A stretch of DNA of 64,000 nt, taken from NCBI GenBank assembly GCA_026120185.1, contig JANUWF010001617.1, positions 620,001 through 684,000 of the forward strand, written 5' to 3'. Source of the stretch: Voacanga thouarsii (taxonomy: Eukaryota > Streptophyta > Magnoliopsida > Gentianales > Apocynaceae). Positions 22,540 to 34,541 of the stretch are shown here, piece by piece. The notes below the pieces were generated by a model that searched no databases, was not told where the DNA came from, and saw only the letters and a program-made list of their open reading frames with translations. Position 1 is the stretch's first letter; every line of letters begins with the position of its first letter. Both the position numbers and the translations under genes were made by a program.

Positions 22540-23470
22540 CAATCTCTATATTATAATTTTTATTATTTTTTTTAGTAATCTCAATAATAATAATGTATTT
22601 AAATTATTTTTCTTTATATATACATACATGTTATAATATATATATTAAATCAAAGAGATATTTATATATATTGTATACTATATAAGCATATCCATATACT
22701 TATATATTCATCAATTTGTTAGTGACTTAAACAATAATAACAGTATTTGAATTATTTTTCTTTATATATTTTATTTTATACATCACTTAATCAAAGTGAT
22801 ATATAAAAAAATTAGACATATATATATACATACATACATGTTATAATATATATATATATTAAACCAGAGAGATACTTATATATATTGTATACTACATAAG
22901 CATATACATATACTTATATATTAGAGTAAGTATATAATATAATAGAATTAACTATATATATTACAAACTGATCTCTACATTATAATTATTACTATTTTTT
23001 TTACTGATCTCAACAATAATAATAGTATTTGAATTATTTTTCTTTATATATTTTACTTTATACACCACTTAACCAAATAGATAGATAAAAAAATTAAACA
23101 TATGTATATACATAGCTATATAGTATAATATATATTAACATGTAGGGGACGAAGAACATTACAAACTGATCTCTACATTATAAATTTCACCATTTTTTTA
23201 GTGATATTAACAATAATAACAGTATTTGAATTATTTTTCTTTATATATTTTACTTTATACACTACTTAATCAAAGTGATAGATCAAAAAATTATATATAT
23301 GTATATACATAACTGCATGTTATAATATATATATTAAACTAAATAGATACTTATATACATTGTATACATATACTTATATATTAAAGTAAGTATATAACAT
23401 AACATAATTAACTATATATATTTACTTATGTAATACATTAGGTGTATAACATAACATAATTACATATACA
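22540..23470. repeat. AT-rich tandem repeats of ~200-250 bp
   Basis: Four degenerate units share 'ctctacattataat', 'tcaacaataataatagtatt', 'gaattatttttctttatata' and 'tatacaccacttaa'. They lie inside the CACTA element between the GAA tract and the right subterminal repeats. Confidence 0.75.
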
Positions 23471-23594
23471 AAATTATAATAAAATGCACTAATTGAGACA
23501 TGTTATTAAAAATATTTTAGTAAATTTGTCAAAATACACTACCATACAAATACATAAAGAAAAATTTTAAAATTTTAAAAAATATTGATTAAAA

Positions 23595-24770
23595 CCCTAT
23601 TTTGTCGCAAAACCCTCGCAAATTCGTCGCAATTAGTGACGAATTTGTGATGAATTTGCAACGAATTAGGGTTTTGAGTTTTTCAAATTTTTTTATTTAT
23701 ATATTTTTTAATTAAAAATAATCGACCATCGCAAAACCCTCGCAATTTGCGAGGGTTTAATAGCCATCGCAAAACCCTCTCAAATTGCGAGGGTTTTGCG
23801 ATGAACATTAAAAAAATTTTGTAAAAATATTTTTTTTAAAAATAAATGGCCGTCGCAAAACCCTCGCAATTTGCGATGGCTAAAGGCCGTCGCAAAACCT
23901 TCGCAAATTACGAGAACTTTGCGATGAATATTTAAATCTTTTAAAAATATTTTTTAAAAAAATAATTGGTCGTCGCAAAACCCTTGCAATTTGCGAGGGT
24001 TTATTGGCTGTCGCAAAACCCTCGCAAATTGCAAGGGTTTTGCGATGGACGTTCAAATATTTTTAAAAAAATATATATTTTAAAAATAATTTGTCGTCGC
24101 AAAACCCTCGCAATTTGCGAAGGCTTAAGGGCCGTCGCAAAACCCTCGCAAATTGCGAGGACTTTGCGATGGACATTTAAATTTTTAAAAAATATTTTTT
24201 TAAAAAATAATTAGTCGTCGCAAAACTCTCGCAATTTGTGATGGTTTATTAGCCATCGCAAAACCCTCGCAAATTGCGAGGGTTTTGCAATGGACGTTCA
24301 AATTTTTTTAAAAAAATATATTTTTTAAAAATAATTTGTCGTCGCAAAGCTCTTGCAATTTGCGAGGGCTTAAGGGCGGTCGCAAAACCCTCGCAAATTA
24401 CGAGAGTTTTACGATGGACATTTAAATTTTTTAAAAATATTTTTTTAAAAAACAATTGTTTGTCGCAAAACCCTCGTAATTTGCGAGGGTTTATTGGTCG
24501 TCGCAAAACCCTCGCAAATTGCGAGGGTTATGCGATGGACGTTAAAATTTTTTTAAAAAAAATATTTTTTTAAATAATTGGCCGTCGCAAAACCCTCGCA
24601 AATAGCGACGATTTTGCTACAAATTGCGACGAATATTTTGGCCGTCGCAAAATCGTCGCAAATGCGTCGATTTTGCGATAGTGTTGGTCAACTCGAGAGT
24701 TAATTGAAAATCGTCGCAACATGGTCGCTATTAGCGACGGTATTGAAGCTATCGCAAAATGAGATTTTTC
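23595..24770. repeat. Right subterminal repeats of the CACTA element
   Basis: About seven units of roughly 120 bp. Each has a palindromic CGTCGCAAAACCCTCGCAA / TTGCGAGGGTTTTGCGATG pair and an A/T-rich spacer (ttttaaaaatattttttaaa). Confidence 0.88.
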
Positions 24771-25003
24771 CCGTAGTGATAGATGGCCGCCGTGTGGGCG
24801 GCCGGTCCACTGCCGATTATGCAGACAGTGGCTTTCAAGGTTTGATGTACATCATCTATTGATGGTAGTCCCAACGTAAGTCCGGCTGCAGAAGCGCAAG
24901 ATGGGGTGGTGCTAGTGATGGTGGTAACACCGATGAGGCTGCGGGCTCTTTTAAACGCACTCGATACTTCGGAGAAACTACTACTGACTACTGTGGCTCA
25001 TTC

Positions 25004-28000
25004 AGAGAAGGATTTTGCGCGCCAAAATTGAGTAGGCGAGAAAGGGAGATTTGAATGCAAAAACAAAAATATACTTCCCCGTTAGTTAAGAAATAATTGT
25101 AGTTTTAATTTTTTAAATATTTATATTTTAAATTTTCAATAATGTATTTTTTTCACTTATATACCTATTTATTATAAATATTTACTAAACCGGTGGATTA
25201 ATTAGTTTTTCGATGTCTGAAAAAATATAATATAATTTTTTACTTTATAGTTAAATATTTTTAATAACTTCCTTAATTTTTATAAAAAAAATTTAAAAAT
25301 AGTTCTAAATCGAAATAGTACCATTTTGATTGTTCTTGTTCATAATGTCTAGAGAGAGAGAGAAAAAAGATAATATAGTTTTTTTTCAATTTCATATGTA
25401 AAAGTTTTTAATAATTTTAATAATCGTTAAGAAAAAAAATTACAAAATAGATATTTCAAATGATAATAACACTAAATTGATCGATCTTGTGCACAATCAA
25501 GAGAGGAAAGGAAAGAAATATCATAACGATACGGTGCTTTATTTTAATCTAAGCAAATGATATGTGAATAGAAGAAAAAACCAATTTGTACCACGTAATT
25601 TTTGTGTGTTTTTTTTAGTGATATTTTCAAGATTTGATTGTTCGTCTCTTAAACTATAAATTGTCTAATATTTCATATAAAAGATAGTATAATATTAGTT
25701 AAAATAGAATAAAAATACTATGATATTATATGAAAAGAGAATGCACATTAATATTTTAATAATTAATAATTATAATTTAGATTTCATTAGATCCTTTTTA
25801 TCTCTTTCTAAACTTTTTCCCCTTACCTTTTATACTTCAACATTATTAATTCCTATTCAAGAAGGGAGAAAAAAATAAATAAAGAAACTAAATAAGGAGG
25901 GAACGCGAAAGACAGGACTAGTAATCAAAGTAAACTTACTATGAAGTCTGAATAGATTTTTGATGGGTTTTTTTTTCTTTGTTCTCAATTGAACACTTAT
26001 CCTATGATTGGTTCACACAGGAAGGAAGAAGGAGAGGGAAAAAGGAAGAATAAGTGGAACTTTTATTTCCATTAAAGAGTAGAGGTGTTCAATATTTGAG
26101 TTTAACCGAAAAATCAATCCAAATCATATATAATTTTGGTTTTCAATTCGATTTTAGTAACATTTGGTACGATTCGATTTGATTTTTAAATTTATATAAA
26201 AATTTAGTTTGGTTTCGATTTTTTATTTTTCAAAATAAAAATCAAAAATATATTTTAAAATAAAAACATATAATTTATATTAATTAATCAATCATATATA
26301 TATAAACTCTAATTTTTTTTAAATATTTCAGTTTAGTTTCAGCTATTTCTATTCAATTTGATTTTGTTCGGCTTTATAAAAATTTTGATTCGGTTCATTT
26401 TTGTCCAAAATTCATAAAATTAAACCAAAAACTAAAATTGAAAATTGAAAATCGAGTGAATATCCCTATTAGGAAGAGTAAATATAATTTACTTTTATTT
26501 TATTTCGTTAATCTAAAAATAAAGTAAATAATAAATATTATTTTGATTTATGTCTTAATCCGTTAAATTTAAATAGATTATTTTGTTGATACGTAGGAGA
26601 AGAACTCCCCCTCATAATTTACTTCTCATCAAACTTTTATTCTTAATCAAACAGTTTAAATCATTTATTTATCTCCAATTTTACATTCTTTTTTCTTTTC
26701 CTCTCTCTTTTCACCCAATCAAACATATAAAAGAGTGTAAAACTAAGGGGGCGGGGGGGGGGGGAAAGAAAAATAAGAAAACATAAAAAGTCTAATGAAA
26801 TAATTTTAAATATTAATTATTAAAATACAAATATATTTTTTATTTTTAAAAAATTGAAAATTCTCTAAGTTTTTTAATAAGGAGGGGGATATCACTGCCA
26901 CACTAACCACGGGACAACAGGAGGGATAAGGCAGGGGTCTGTGACAGCTAGATAGACTATTGTTCGATCACATATTTATCAACGTAGTTTAACTTTTTTT
27001 TTTTTTTTGAAGGGGATGAAGTTAGTTAAATTTCCCCCCACCTCCCCCAAAATAGAGCAAAGCTAAAATTCAAATAATGTTTCCATTATTATACCCCAAG
27101 CAAAGAAGCATGCAAACATTGTGAAACATTTAGCTAAATTACACTTCTTTCCAGAAATTTAAGCAAATTGCCCTAATAGGCAAACAACTAATGGTATTCA
27201 TGATTTGGTTTGGTTTGATTTTATTTATTTTTCAAATCAAACTAATAATTACAGTTTAAAAAATTTCAAATCAAATCAAACTATTTAAAATTTCGAACCG
27301 TTAAATTCAATATTAATTGGCTTGATTTGATTTAAATGTTTTTTTTAAATTTTAAATTTTGTTATCAAACAAAATAAATTATAATCTTATATTATATTCA
27401 ATAAAAAGTATTCTAATAATAATGTAAATAAAAAATATTTATAAAAATATTTAATAATAAAATTAAACAAAATATCAATCCCACATATAAAATAAATATT
27501 TAACTAAATAAATACAAATAAAGAATATAGAGGTGAATAAACAAAGAAGCAAAAGGAGAGGCACACTGAAGAAGTAGATAAACGAAAGGAGAGGAGGTGT
27601 CAGTGTGAATATCAATCAAATGCCGGTCTTATTCATAATTGATTATTGAAAGATTCTACATAATTACCCTATTATTGAGTTTAATTAAATGGGGCCTTAA
27701 TAATTTAGAATATTAATTTTGAAACTTAGATATTGTTGACTCAGATATTATGTTTGGACTTTGGAAGACGAAGATTCTTTTCTTTTCTTTTCTTTTTTTC
27801 CTTTTGTGGAAAAAAGAACATTGATTTTAGAGATCCCAACTTCCCAGTACTATGTGCTAATTTCATATCTTCGAGTCTCATAAATTTTAAGATTTAAATT
27901 GTGCGACAAGTTATACACACAAGACACAATCTCAAACATACATAGTCTCGTATATAGAATAATAATCTTGGATACTTCAAGTCAATCTTGTTCCTTGTCT

Positions 28001-28090
28001 TTCTTGTCTGAATTTTTCCATGTCTGTTTCCTCTTAGAATTTCCAAATTAAGCAAGCTTTCTGCCATTTTTGTTTAATGAGCATCTTCTT
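25004..28090. repeat. Upstream flank of NTR copy B
   Basis: Counterpart of the copy A upstream region. The E2F-like core (25012-25026), the run 'ctaagcaaatgatatgtgaa' near 25545 and the segment 27600-28090 align with 1343-1357, about 1483-1520 and 7540-7990. In between, copy B has acquired a MITE (26080-26470) and other AT-rich DNA. No gene seen. Confidence 0.6.
26080..26470. mobile_element. hAT-like MITE
   Basis: Ends TAGAGGTGTTCA (left) and TAGGGATATTCA (right, reverse complement) resemble the TAGGGGTGTTCA ends of plant hAT MITEs. The body is A/T-rich with 'ttcggttt' words. No clean 8-bp target duplication was found. A related half-element may be at 27190-27350. Confidence 0.5.
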
Positions 28091-28332
28091 GATTATTAAT
28101 TAATTTAAATTAAAATATAAAGTTCGACTTCATTACTAATCGATCTAACTTAAATTTAAATATTAATTGAATTATTTTAATTTAAATTTAAACAAAAACA
28201 TCAAATACTATCAAACAATAAAGGGAAAAAAATTCAAATTCAATTATTATTTGAAAAAATTAAATGTTTTAGTTGAATTCGAGCTGGGGGATGCGATAAT
28301 TTATAATTCATTCCTCCTATTTGATTAGGACC

Positions 28333-28497
28333 ATGATCGCAAGAACCTCCAAAATAGAAAGCCGCGACAAACCAAGACTGGAACCAGAAAACAAAAAGGC
28401 TTTCGGCCTTGTTGTTGCCATCGGAGAGAAGGAAAGACAAAAAGGATGGCCCAAAGTACTGTGCATTTGGAGGACGACGGAATCTCCGAAGCCCTAA
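28333..28497 (+). other. Doubtful short ORF (54 codons)
   Basis: An ATG-to-TAA frame in a patch of higher GC content than its surroundings, with a balanced composition (for example KKAFGLVVAIGEKERQKGWP). I do not recognise it and no introns or partner exons are evident. A G-box CACGTG lies just to the right, in 'gtcacgtgct' at about 28680. Could be a gene relic or chance. Confidence 0.15.
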
Positions 28498-28499
28498 AA

Positions 28500-30330
28500 G
28501 TCCAGACACAAAGCCTCAATTCTAAGAAGAAAGAAACTAAATCTAGAAATATGTTTTGTCCACAACCACCTTGAAGAAAACATGGTGGCAGACCAATTGG
28601 CCCAGTCGGGTCCGTCCCTGGATTTGTCGGTTTCCCTCGACACTTGGGTCCTTCTATCAATCATCAGCCGGGTCAATTGTCACGTGCTATGAGCATGCCA
28701 AAGGAATTCAAGAACAAAAGGACAAGTTTACGGCTGCACAACAACTCAGCTTTTAATGAGCTCAAATGCAAATTCTAATTTTATTATTTGGTTTAAATAA
28801 TAAAGTATTTGAGGTTTTTTTACCAATCAAACTTTAGAATATTTTTCTATCAAATATTAATTTCAAATTAACTTTTAACAGAGGAAACAATTGTGGGGTG
28901 TCCTAAAACAATTGTAATGTTCCCATCACCATTAAAAAGGAAAAAAAAAAAAAAACCCTCCCCTTATCATATATATTGTCGTCTCCTTGTAAATATCGAT
29001 GCCAATGGACTTAGAAATACCAAGAAAGAAGACAAAATTTTCTTCTTTTTGTACCTTGGCGGCTGGCCCTCTCAATAATTATAAACTTACATAGTAATTA
29101 ACAGTGCCCCTCTAATATAGGTCACAATAATTGAATTATTAATTCAATATTTATATCGTTTTTATTTTACACGCTTAGATATAATTTGATGTTGCAAATT
29201 AATTATATGTATCTTTCAAATTCAACATTTTATGATACGAAACCGACTAAAATTACTTTCGAGAATGTTACCACACAGATTGATTTTATTCCTTATTTGC
29301 TTAGCAGATAAAGAAAAACAGTGCAAATAACTAAGGATGAACTCAAAGGACATTATGGGAACTCCCATTCCATTGCAAAAAACTAATGGGGAAGAAAAAG
29401 GAAAAGGGCAGGAGAACAATCATATGGTTGAGCCATGATTGCACTTTGAAGGAATGGAGAGCCAATTTTTTTGACTTTATTTTTTGTGACATAAAATTTG
29501 TGACCAAACCTTCAATTGATAGTGTGTATGACATAGACAGATTTAGAGATGAAAGGTGGCACCTATTCTCTCGAACTTTTTCTAAACGTATAACATTATA
29601 TTTAAAACAAATCATTTTTTTTATATAATTTGGATTCGACCCAAGTTTTGTATTCTGCCCTTGGTATATAAAACTTTCTTATAAACTATTGCGACTTATG
29701 ATTTGTTTAGAAATTTAATTAAACAATAAAAGTTAATTAATAAAATATTTATTACATTAAATACAATTGATAATATTTAGTATTAAATATTTAATTAATT
29801 AAGTGTATTTGACAATAAATTTTTATCGTATTAGAATTTTATTATAAATTTTAAATGAAATAAAAGTTACTTAAATTTGAAGTCTAAACCTGTTAAATAC
29901 TCATCTAATTATTAATATTTTTATATTTAATTTAAATTATAATAAAATATAATATAAAAATAAATTATAATTAATTCAAATTTTATAAATACTTTAAATT
30001 TCAGAATTTAATTTTAAAACTGTAATTTTTAAAATTTAATATTTCAATATTAAGATTTCAATCTTTATATTTCAACTTTATTAAATGAGTCGTTATATGT
30101 TATATGGGAGTTCGTACCATTAAGTCCAAATTTTCCATTCTAAATTCAACACGACAAATTAACAGCAAAGCAACATAAACATTTAAAATTCTCAACCATT
30201 GACGCACTGTTGTTTGAGCATTGAAAATATTAGTTTGTCCTATGACCAAATCTAACTTACAAAACTCTCATCAACTACTTAGGAAATGAAGATGTTTGTT
30301 AGTATGTGAGCACTTCGGCTAATAAATATT
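28500..30330. other. No gene seen
   Basis: AT-rich intergenic DNA. Open frames of 60-90 codons here lack recognisable features. Confidence 0.5.
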
Positions 30331-30331
30331 A

Positions 30332-30579
30332 TCTCCGTTTTATAATATAATATAAGTCGTTTAAAAAAAATTTATAAAAATTTATTATTTTTTTTCTAAC
30401 TCTATCATTCGCTTTAATCTCTCTCTTCTCATTAATTATGATTTAACTCTATCTAATTGCTAAAGTAGATAAAGACTTAATTAGGAGTATTTTTAAAAGT
30501 TTAGTTTTAAAATTATTTAAAATTTAAGATCCTTACAAGACTGTGTATAAGTTTAAAACGATTTATATTGTGAAACAGA
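30332..30579. mobile_element. Stowaway-like MITE
   Basis: Flanked by TA (30330-30331, 30580-30581). Ends are inverted: TCTCCGTTTTATAAT and, reverse-complemented, TCTGTTTCACAATAT, both followed by 'taagtcgtttaaa'-like sequence. 248 bp, non-coding. Confidence 0.65.
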
Positions 30580-31644
30580 TATAGTAGTTCTTATTACACT
30601 ACCTTGTTTTGGATACAATTTTTGTATTCATTCTCTTTTTCTCTCATAATACTATAGAATTTGTTCAAGAAAAAGGGAGGAAAAAAGTACAAGAGACTAT
30701 TTTCTCACGATCAGCATTAGAAACAGTTTATTTTAAGAAAACACGAATACCACTCGAACATTAGTGTATTTGATTTAAGTTGTATAGTAACTAATGTGAA
30801 CTAGGTTGCCTTTGTTGAAAGAGGGAAAGAAGCAAGCAAATTTCCAAGAAATGATTAGACAAAATGGGCCATTAATTCCACTAACTAAACAAACAAAAAA
30901 TGATACTAATCATCATGAAGACATAACAAGTGAACTTTTCCAAAGTTTCAAATATTATACCGCCTTTATCTCTATTTCAACGGAGGAAAAAAAGGGGTGG
31001 TTTTTCTCTCAGCACAATCATCCTTCCTTCTTTATCCTTCTTCCTCCCCTTTAGAATTTTGAAGTCAAAATAATGGCTTTAGGTTAGGTGGTCATTATAA
31101 TCTCTTTTGAATCTTCTTTCTTACCTACTTTGAACCTTCCCAAGATTGCCACTGCCAATTGATTATTACATAGAAAGAAAAAAGAAACCCTTCAAATGAT
31201 TCCACCACCAGCACAAATAAACAAGAAGATTTATGCAAATTTGTTGCTAAAACTTATGATTTTCTGAAAATATTTTATTATTTACAGTACAGAAAGCTTC
31301 ATGGCATCATCATCATCACCATCTCCAGATTTCCAGAGGAAACAGCAGGACAAAACATAACTCTGTCCAAGGAACTACAAATATTCATATGGAAACTACA
31401 TGGACAAACTGCTGCTCAATCCAGGGCTCACCGCCCAGATACTGTTTGAATCTGAGCTCTACAATCTCTCTATCTACTATACAACAAAAAGTTGAAAGAA
31501 GCCAGCCAAGAATATTGGGAAACACCAAATTGACCCAAAAAAGAAAGAGAAAAAAAAAAAAGGTGCTAGTAAAGAAGACCACTATCTAGTATTCTGCACC
31601 AACCTTTTCTGTTCACAAAACTATTCTTGGATTCTTGGATATCC

Positions 31645-32037
31645 TTATCTTTGGTTGAGTACAGGCTTTTCATCAACAGAAAGAGAATTTCTCTTGATGA
31701 AATCCAAGCAATCTGCAATGGCTTCAGAGTAGAATGAATTTGATCGTCCGTAATGGCGTAATCTGTAATCAGAGCAATACGTATATGTAGGCATCTCCTC
31801 GGCAGCCATGACCAAACTCCCCTTCCTACTGCTACTTCTCGCCAGGTTTCTTTTCATTGACCGGAGAGCATTTCCATAGGAAGATCGCCACTGGTTGAAG
31901 ATTTTCAACAAGAACAAGAACTTCGACCGCAGTCTTTGGACTGAAAATTTTCTGGCGTTTAGCCGAAATCCTCTTATGCCATGGCATCTCCTCATCGTGA
32001 TCCCTACTCTGTTGTAGCCCATACGAGTGTGACTCAT
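31645..32037 (-). CDS. Small uncharacterised plant protein, 130 residues
   Basis: A single-exon frame from ATG at 32037 to a stop at 31645. The middle is basic and amphipathic (FRLNARKFSVQRLRSKFLFL, then LKIFNQWRSSYGNALRSMKR). The C-terminal part contains RLRHYGRSNSFYSEAIADCL followed by DFIKRNSLS, a pattern I associate with a family of short plant proteins of unknown function. No signal peptide or transmembrane segment is evident. Base composition is well above the AT-rich surroundings, which supports a real gene. A TATA-like TTATATATAA lies at about 32259-32268 on the minus strand, giving a leader of roughly 200 bases with two short upstream ORFs. Function is not known and I give no symbol. 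Confidence 0.72.
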   Translation of the reverse strand: MSHTRMGYNRVGITMRRCHGIRGFRLNARKFSVQRLRSKFLFLLKIFNQWRSSYGNALRSMKRNLARSSSRKGSLVMAAEEMPTYTYCSDYRLRHYGRSNSFYSEAIADCLDFIKRNSLSVDEKPVLNQR

Positions 32038-32270
32038 GCTCTTGAAGTCCTTACAAGAAGTGAAATGATTTAGTCTCTGTTGCAGACACCGAGAGAAGAT
32101 TATAAATAAGGGTTGAAGAGGAACTTTTTAAGGGGAGGAGGCAGTGATTTCAAGCTGTTGTGGGAGGAAAGAACATGGAAAACGATGGATGCTGAGGATG
32201 ATCAAGACTGCAAAATGGACATACGCGGAGGCATTTGGAACGTGGATATGACAAGAGGTTATATATAAGA
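32038..32270 (-). promoter_or_regulatory. Leader and core promoter of the 31645-32037 gene, with two uORFs
   Basis: TTATATATAA (about 32259-32268) is a candidate TATA box. Downstream, before the main start, two complete short frames occur: MPPRMSILQS (about 32203-32235) and MFFPPTTA (about 32150-32176). If transcription starts near the TATA box both would be in the leader and could reduce translation of the main frame. Confidence 0.4.
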
Positions 32271-33488
32271 CGCATTAATGCTATTCTAATCAACTTGCTT
32301 AATTTAATAGGCAAGAGAGAGAGAAAGAAGACTAATCGGTGAAGATTGGGGGACAGGAAAGGAAAATTATGGGAAATTTTGTCTCCCTGGCAAATCAAGT
32401 GACTAGAGTGGTTGTAAGATTAGATTGGCATGACAAAAATTAATACAGAGATTGTATGCAGGTCAGTTGTACCGCGTTAATTTATATAATTAAAATGACC
32501 ATACTTTTTTTAAATGATTTTTATAAAATTAGCGGTTGGATTATACTTCAGCCCTTTGAAAATATTTGTTCATGAAACTTTTTGCAAACATAACGAATGT
32601 ATTGAAAATAATATTACAATTTAGATAAAATTCCTATTCTACTTCTATTAAAAACACAATAATTATTGATTGGTGAAAATTCTCAAGAAGTAAGAAGAAA
32701 TAAGAGTTTAAAAAATTGTGCGTTGACTTAGAATAAATGAGGATAAAATGAGAAAAAAATTAATCATTAGTTTTAGAAATATATACATGAATAAATATTT
32801 TGAAATAAAAATATTTTGAAATAGAAAGAATACATGATAAGAAATTCGTAAGAAATTATTATTACCGATTATATTATATTAACTCGTATAATTTAAAAAA
32901 GTTTATTATTTTTTAAATTATACTCGTTACATATTATACACTAGATAGTAATAACAAGGAGCAACCAAGGGATTAGTGTTGCTACTTGTATCATGTCAAC
33001 TTCTATAATCTTGAAGAGTTGGTTTCTTTAATTGACTCATTGCAATAATGAATCGATAGGTAAAATGTCGAAATGATATTATTATTACTAGTTATGCATA
33101 ATTAAAGTCTACATTTTAGCAAAGGAAAATTACTCCGTTAAATTTACTTGTTACTACATAGAAACATTAATATAACCGCTGTCTCTAATCATTTACACAA
33201 GAAGCAATTGGCAATGGGATGTCAATATCATCTGTCATGCAATACACAAGTGATATATATAAATGAAGGAGCAAGGCAGATAGATGTTTTTAATCGATGT
33301 CTAACAAAGGTTTGACTTGTTCATTGTCATTATTCTATAGATAGGCCTACCTTTGCCATAGCTAGGTATGCAGTAGGTACCTCTATCCGCCATTTGCTGC
33401 AGTAGATTCTTTGATTAGTTTCATTATTAATGCACATCCATAGCCCAGAAAGTATAACCTAAGGTTTCAGAGTCTTTTTTTTTTTTGG

Positions 33489-33519
33489 GGATGGCGGGGG
33501 GGGGGGGGGGGGGGGGGAA
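33489..33519. repeat. Poly-G run
   Basis: A nearly pure G run of about 28 bases after a T run. Such long homopolymers are often mis-sized in assemblies. Confidence 0.8.
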
Positions 33520-34230
33520 GAGTAATGAAATGATTAAACAAATTTGAGCAGGTCTGAATATTCAAATTCTAAGGTAAGAATGCAAATGAGTAAAGCAATA
33601 GTCACTGCTGCTTTAATTGCAATTTTTGTCACTTGGCCAGGAACAGAGAGGCAATAGAACTAAACTTTCGACCGATTGTTAAATAAACAAGAGTTGGAAT
33701 CGTAAAAGTAAAATGATCTATTATGTACAGTTATAGAGAGAATGGCTCCTCTCAAGTATTATAGATTTTTTAGTGCCTTAATTATATTAAAATATATTAA
33801 ATAGTAATAATTTATACGATTATAATTTATCTATAATATTTTTTTATTATAAAAAAAATTACCTTAATAACTATTTCTTTTATTTAAAATTTTATTTTAA
33901 TTTTAACAACTTCAACCGTTTACATGTGAACACGCGTGTATATATATAATGTTCTTTTATGTTTGCCAATTTTGACTTTCACACTTGTAAATTTTTTTAT
34001 ATTTTTGTGCAACTTTTAGTAATGTATAAAAAAATATGACACTTAGCGAAAAAGTTTCAACGAGACTGGTGGAGAAACATGTGGATGTGAAGAACTAGGC
34101 GAAATGTTCAACAAGGATGAGAGATTGCGGCCTTCGCCTTTTGTTTTCCAATTTTGACTCATAGAAGGAAAATGGAAAATGCGTATGCATGCATGTGCTT
34201 GAAGCATTATCATCTTGTATTTTTTACTTA

Positions 34231-34541
34231 TTCCGTCTCTATTTATCTGTCACAATTAATTACTTCACACCATTTAAAAAAAATTAGTTAGTATCTTAAA
34301 TTTATACAACTTTATTTATACATTCCAAAAGTACTATTGAATTTTAAATTCTCCACAATTATTTTCTTAATTTGTTTGTTCAACTCTTTCTAAAGTTATT
34401 ACATTTTTATTTTTTAAAACTATTTAATACAAGAGTATAATAGTAAAATTAACAATAATGACATCTAAATTTTTTCAATGCGATAGATAAAAAGAAATAT
34501 TAAAATTTTTCGATTGTGACAGATAAATAAGAACGAAAAAA
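34231..34541. mobile_element. Stowaway-like MITE, family member 1
   Basis: Shares its whole length with 50481-50798 ('attccaaaagtact', 'tctccacaattattttctta', 'aaagttattaca', 'attgtgacag'). Left end TTCCGTCTCTATTTATCTGT after TA. The right end is less sharp. Confidence 0.75.

Larger units (their letters stand above)
17666..24778. mobile_element. CACTA (En/Spm-type) transposon, non-autonomous
   Basis: A 7,113-bp element with ends CACTACAGGAAAAATC (left) and CACTACGGGAAAAATC (right, reverse complement), imperfect inverted repeats of about 28 bp. It is flanked by a perfect 3-bp target duplication ATA (17663-17665 and 24779-24781). Taking out the element and one ATA restores the sequence of NTR copy A across the site. 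Subterminal arrays of TCGCAAAACCCTCGC / TTGCGAGGGTTTTGCGA words fill 17690-18300 and 23595-24770. No TNP2-type transposase was found. Inside are a transposon-gene 3' exon, host-like exons, a G-rich block, a GAA tract and AT-rich tandem repeats. Confidence 0.95.
9723..25003 (-). pseudogene. NADPH-thioredoxin reductase copy B, broken by two transposons
   Basis: Minus-strand pieces in order: N-terminal part 24782-25003 (GSGPAA retained); CACTA insertion 17666-24778; main exon 16820-17665; GT donor at 16819; intron with a Stowaway-like MITE and a 5.1-kb Mutator-like element; last exon 9723-9776, which follows an AG acceptor and encodes DVEHYLQEIGAQESKID and a stop, the known C-terminal tail of plant NTR. 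Further damage: a 4-bp tandem duplication (GCAT, 17312-17319) shifts the frame just before the active site, the active site reads CALC instead of CAVC, the internal start codon is ATA, and stops follow the first ATG. The small exon expected to encode CMAAL is not clear; a decayed candidate lies near 9860-9876. It cannot make a full enzyme. Confidence 0.92.

Noticed and set aside
23595..24770. Regular palindromic repeats resembling a CRISPR-like array
   Set aside because: This is the right subterminal array of a CACTA transposon: spacers are related to each other, the element ends are defined, and the DNA is plant nuclear.
28240..28676. Minus-strand open frames of up to 111 codons
   Set aside because: Composition rich in Phe/Leu/Trp/Ser and no recognisable motif; they overlap the equally doubtful plus-strand ORF.
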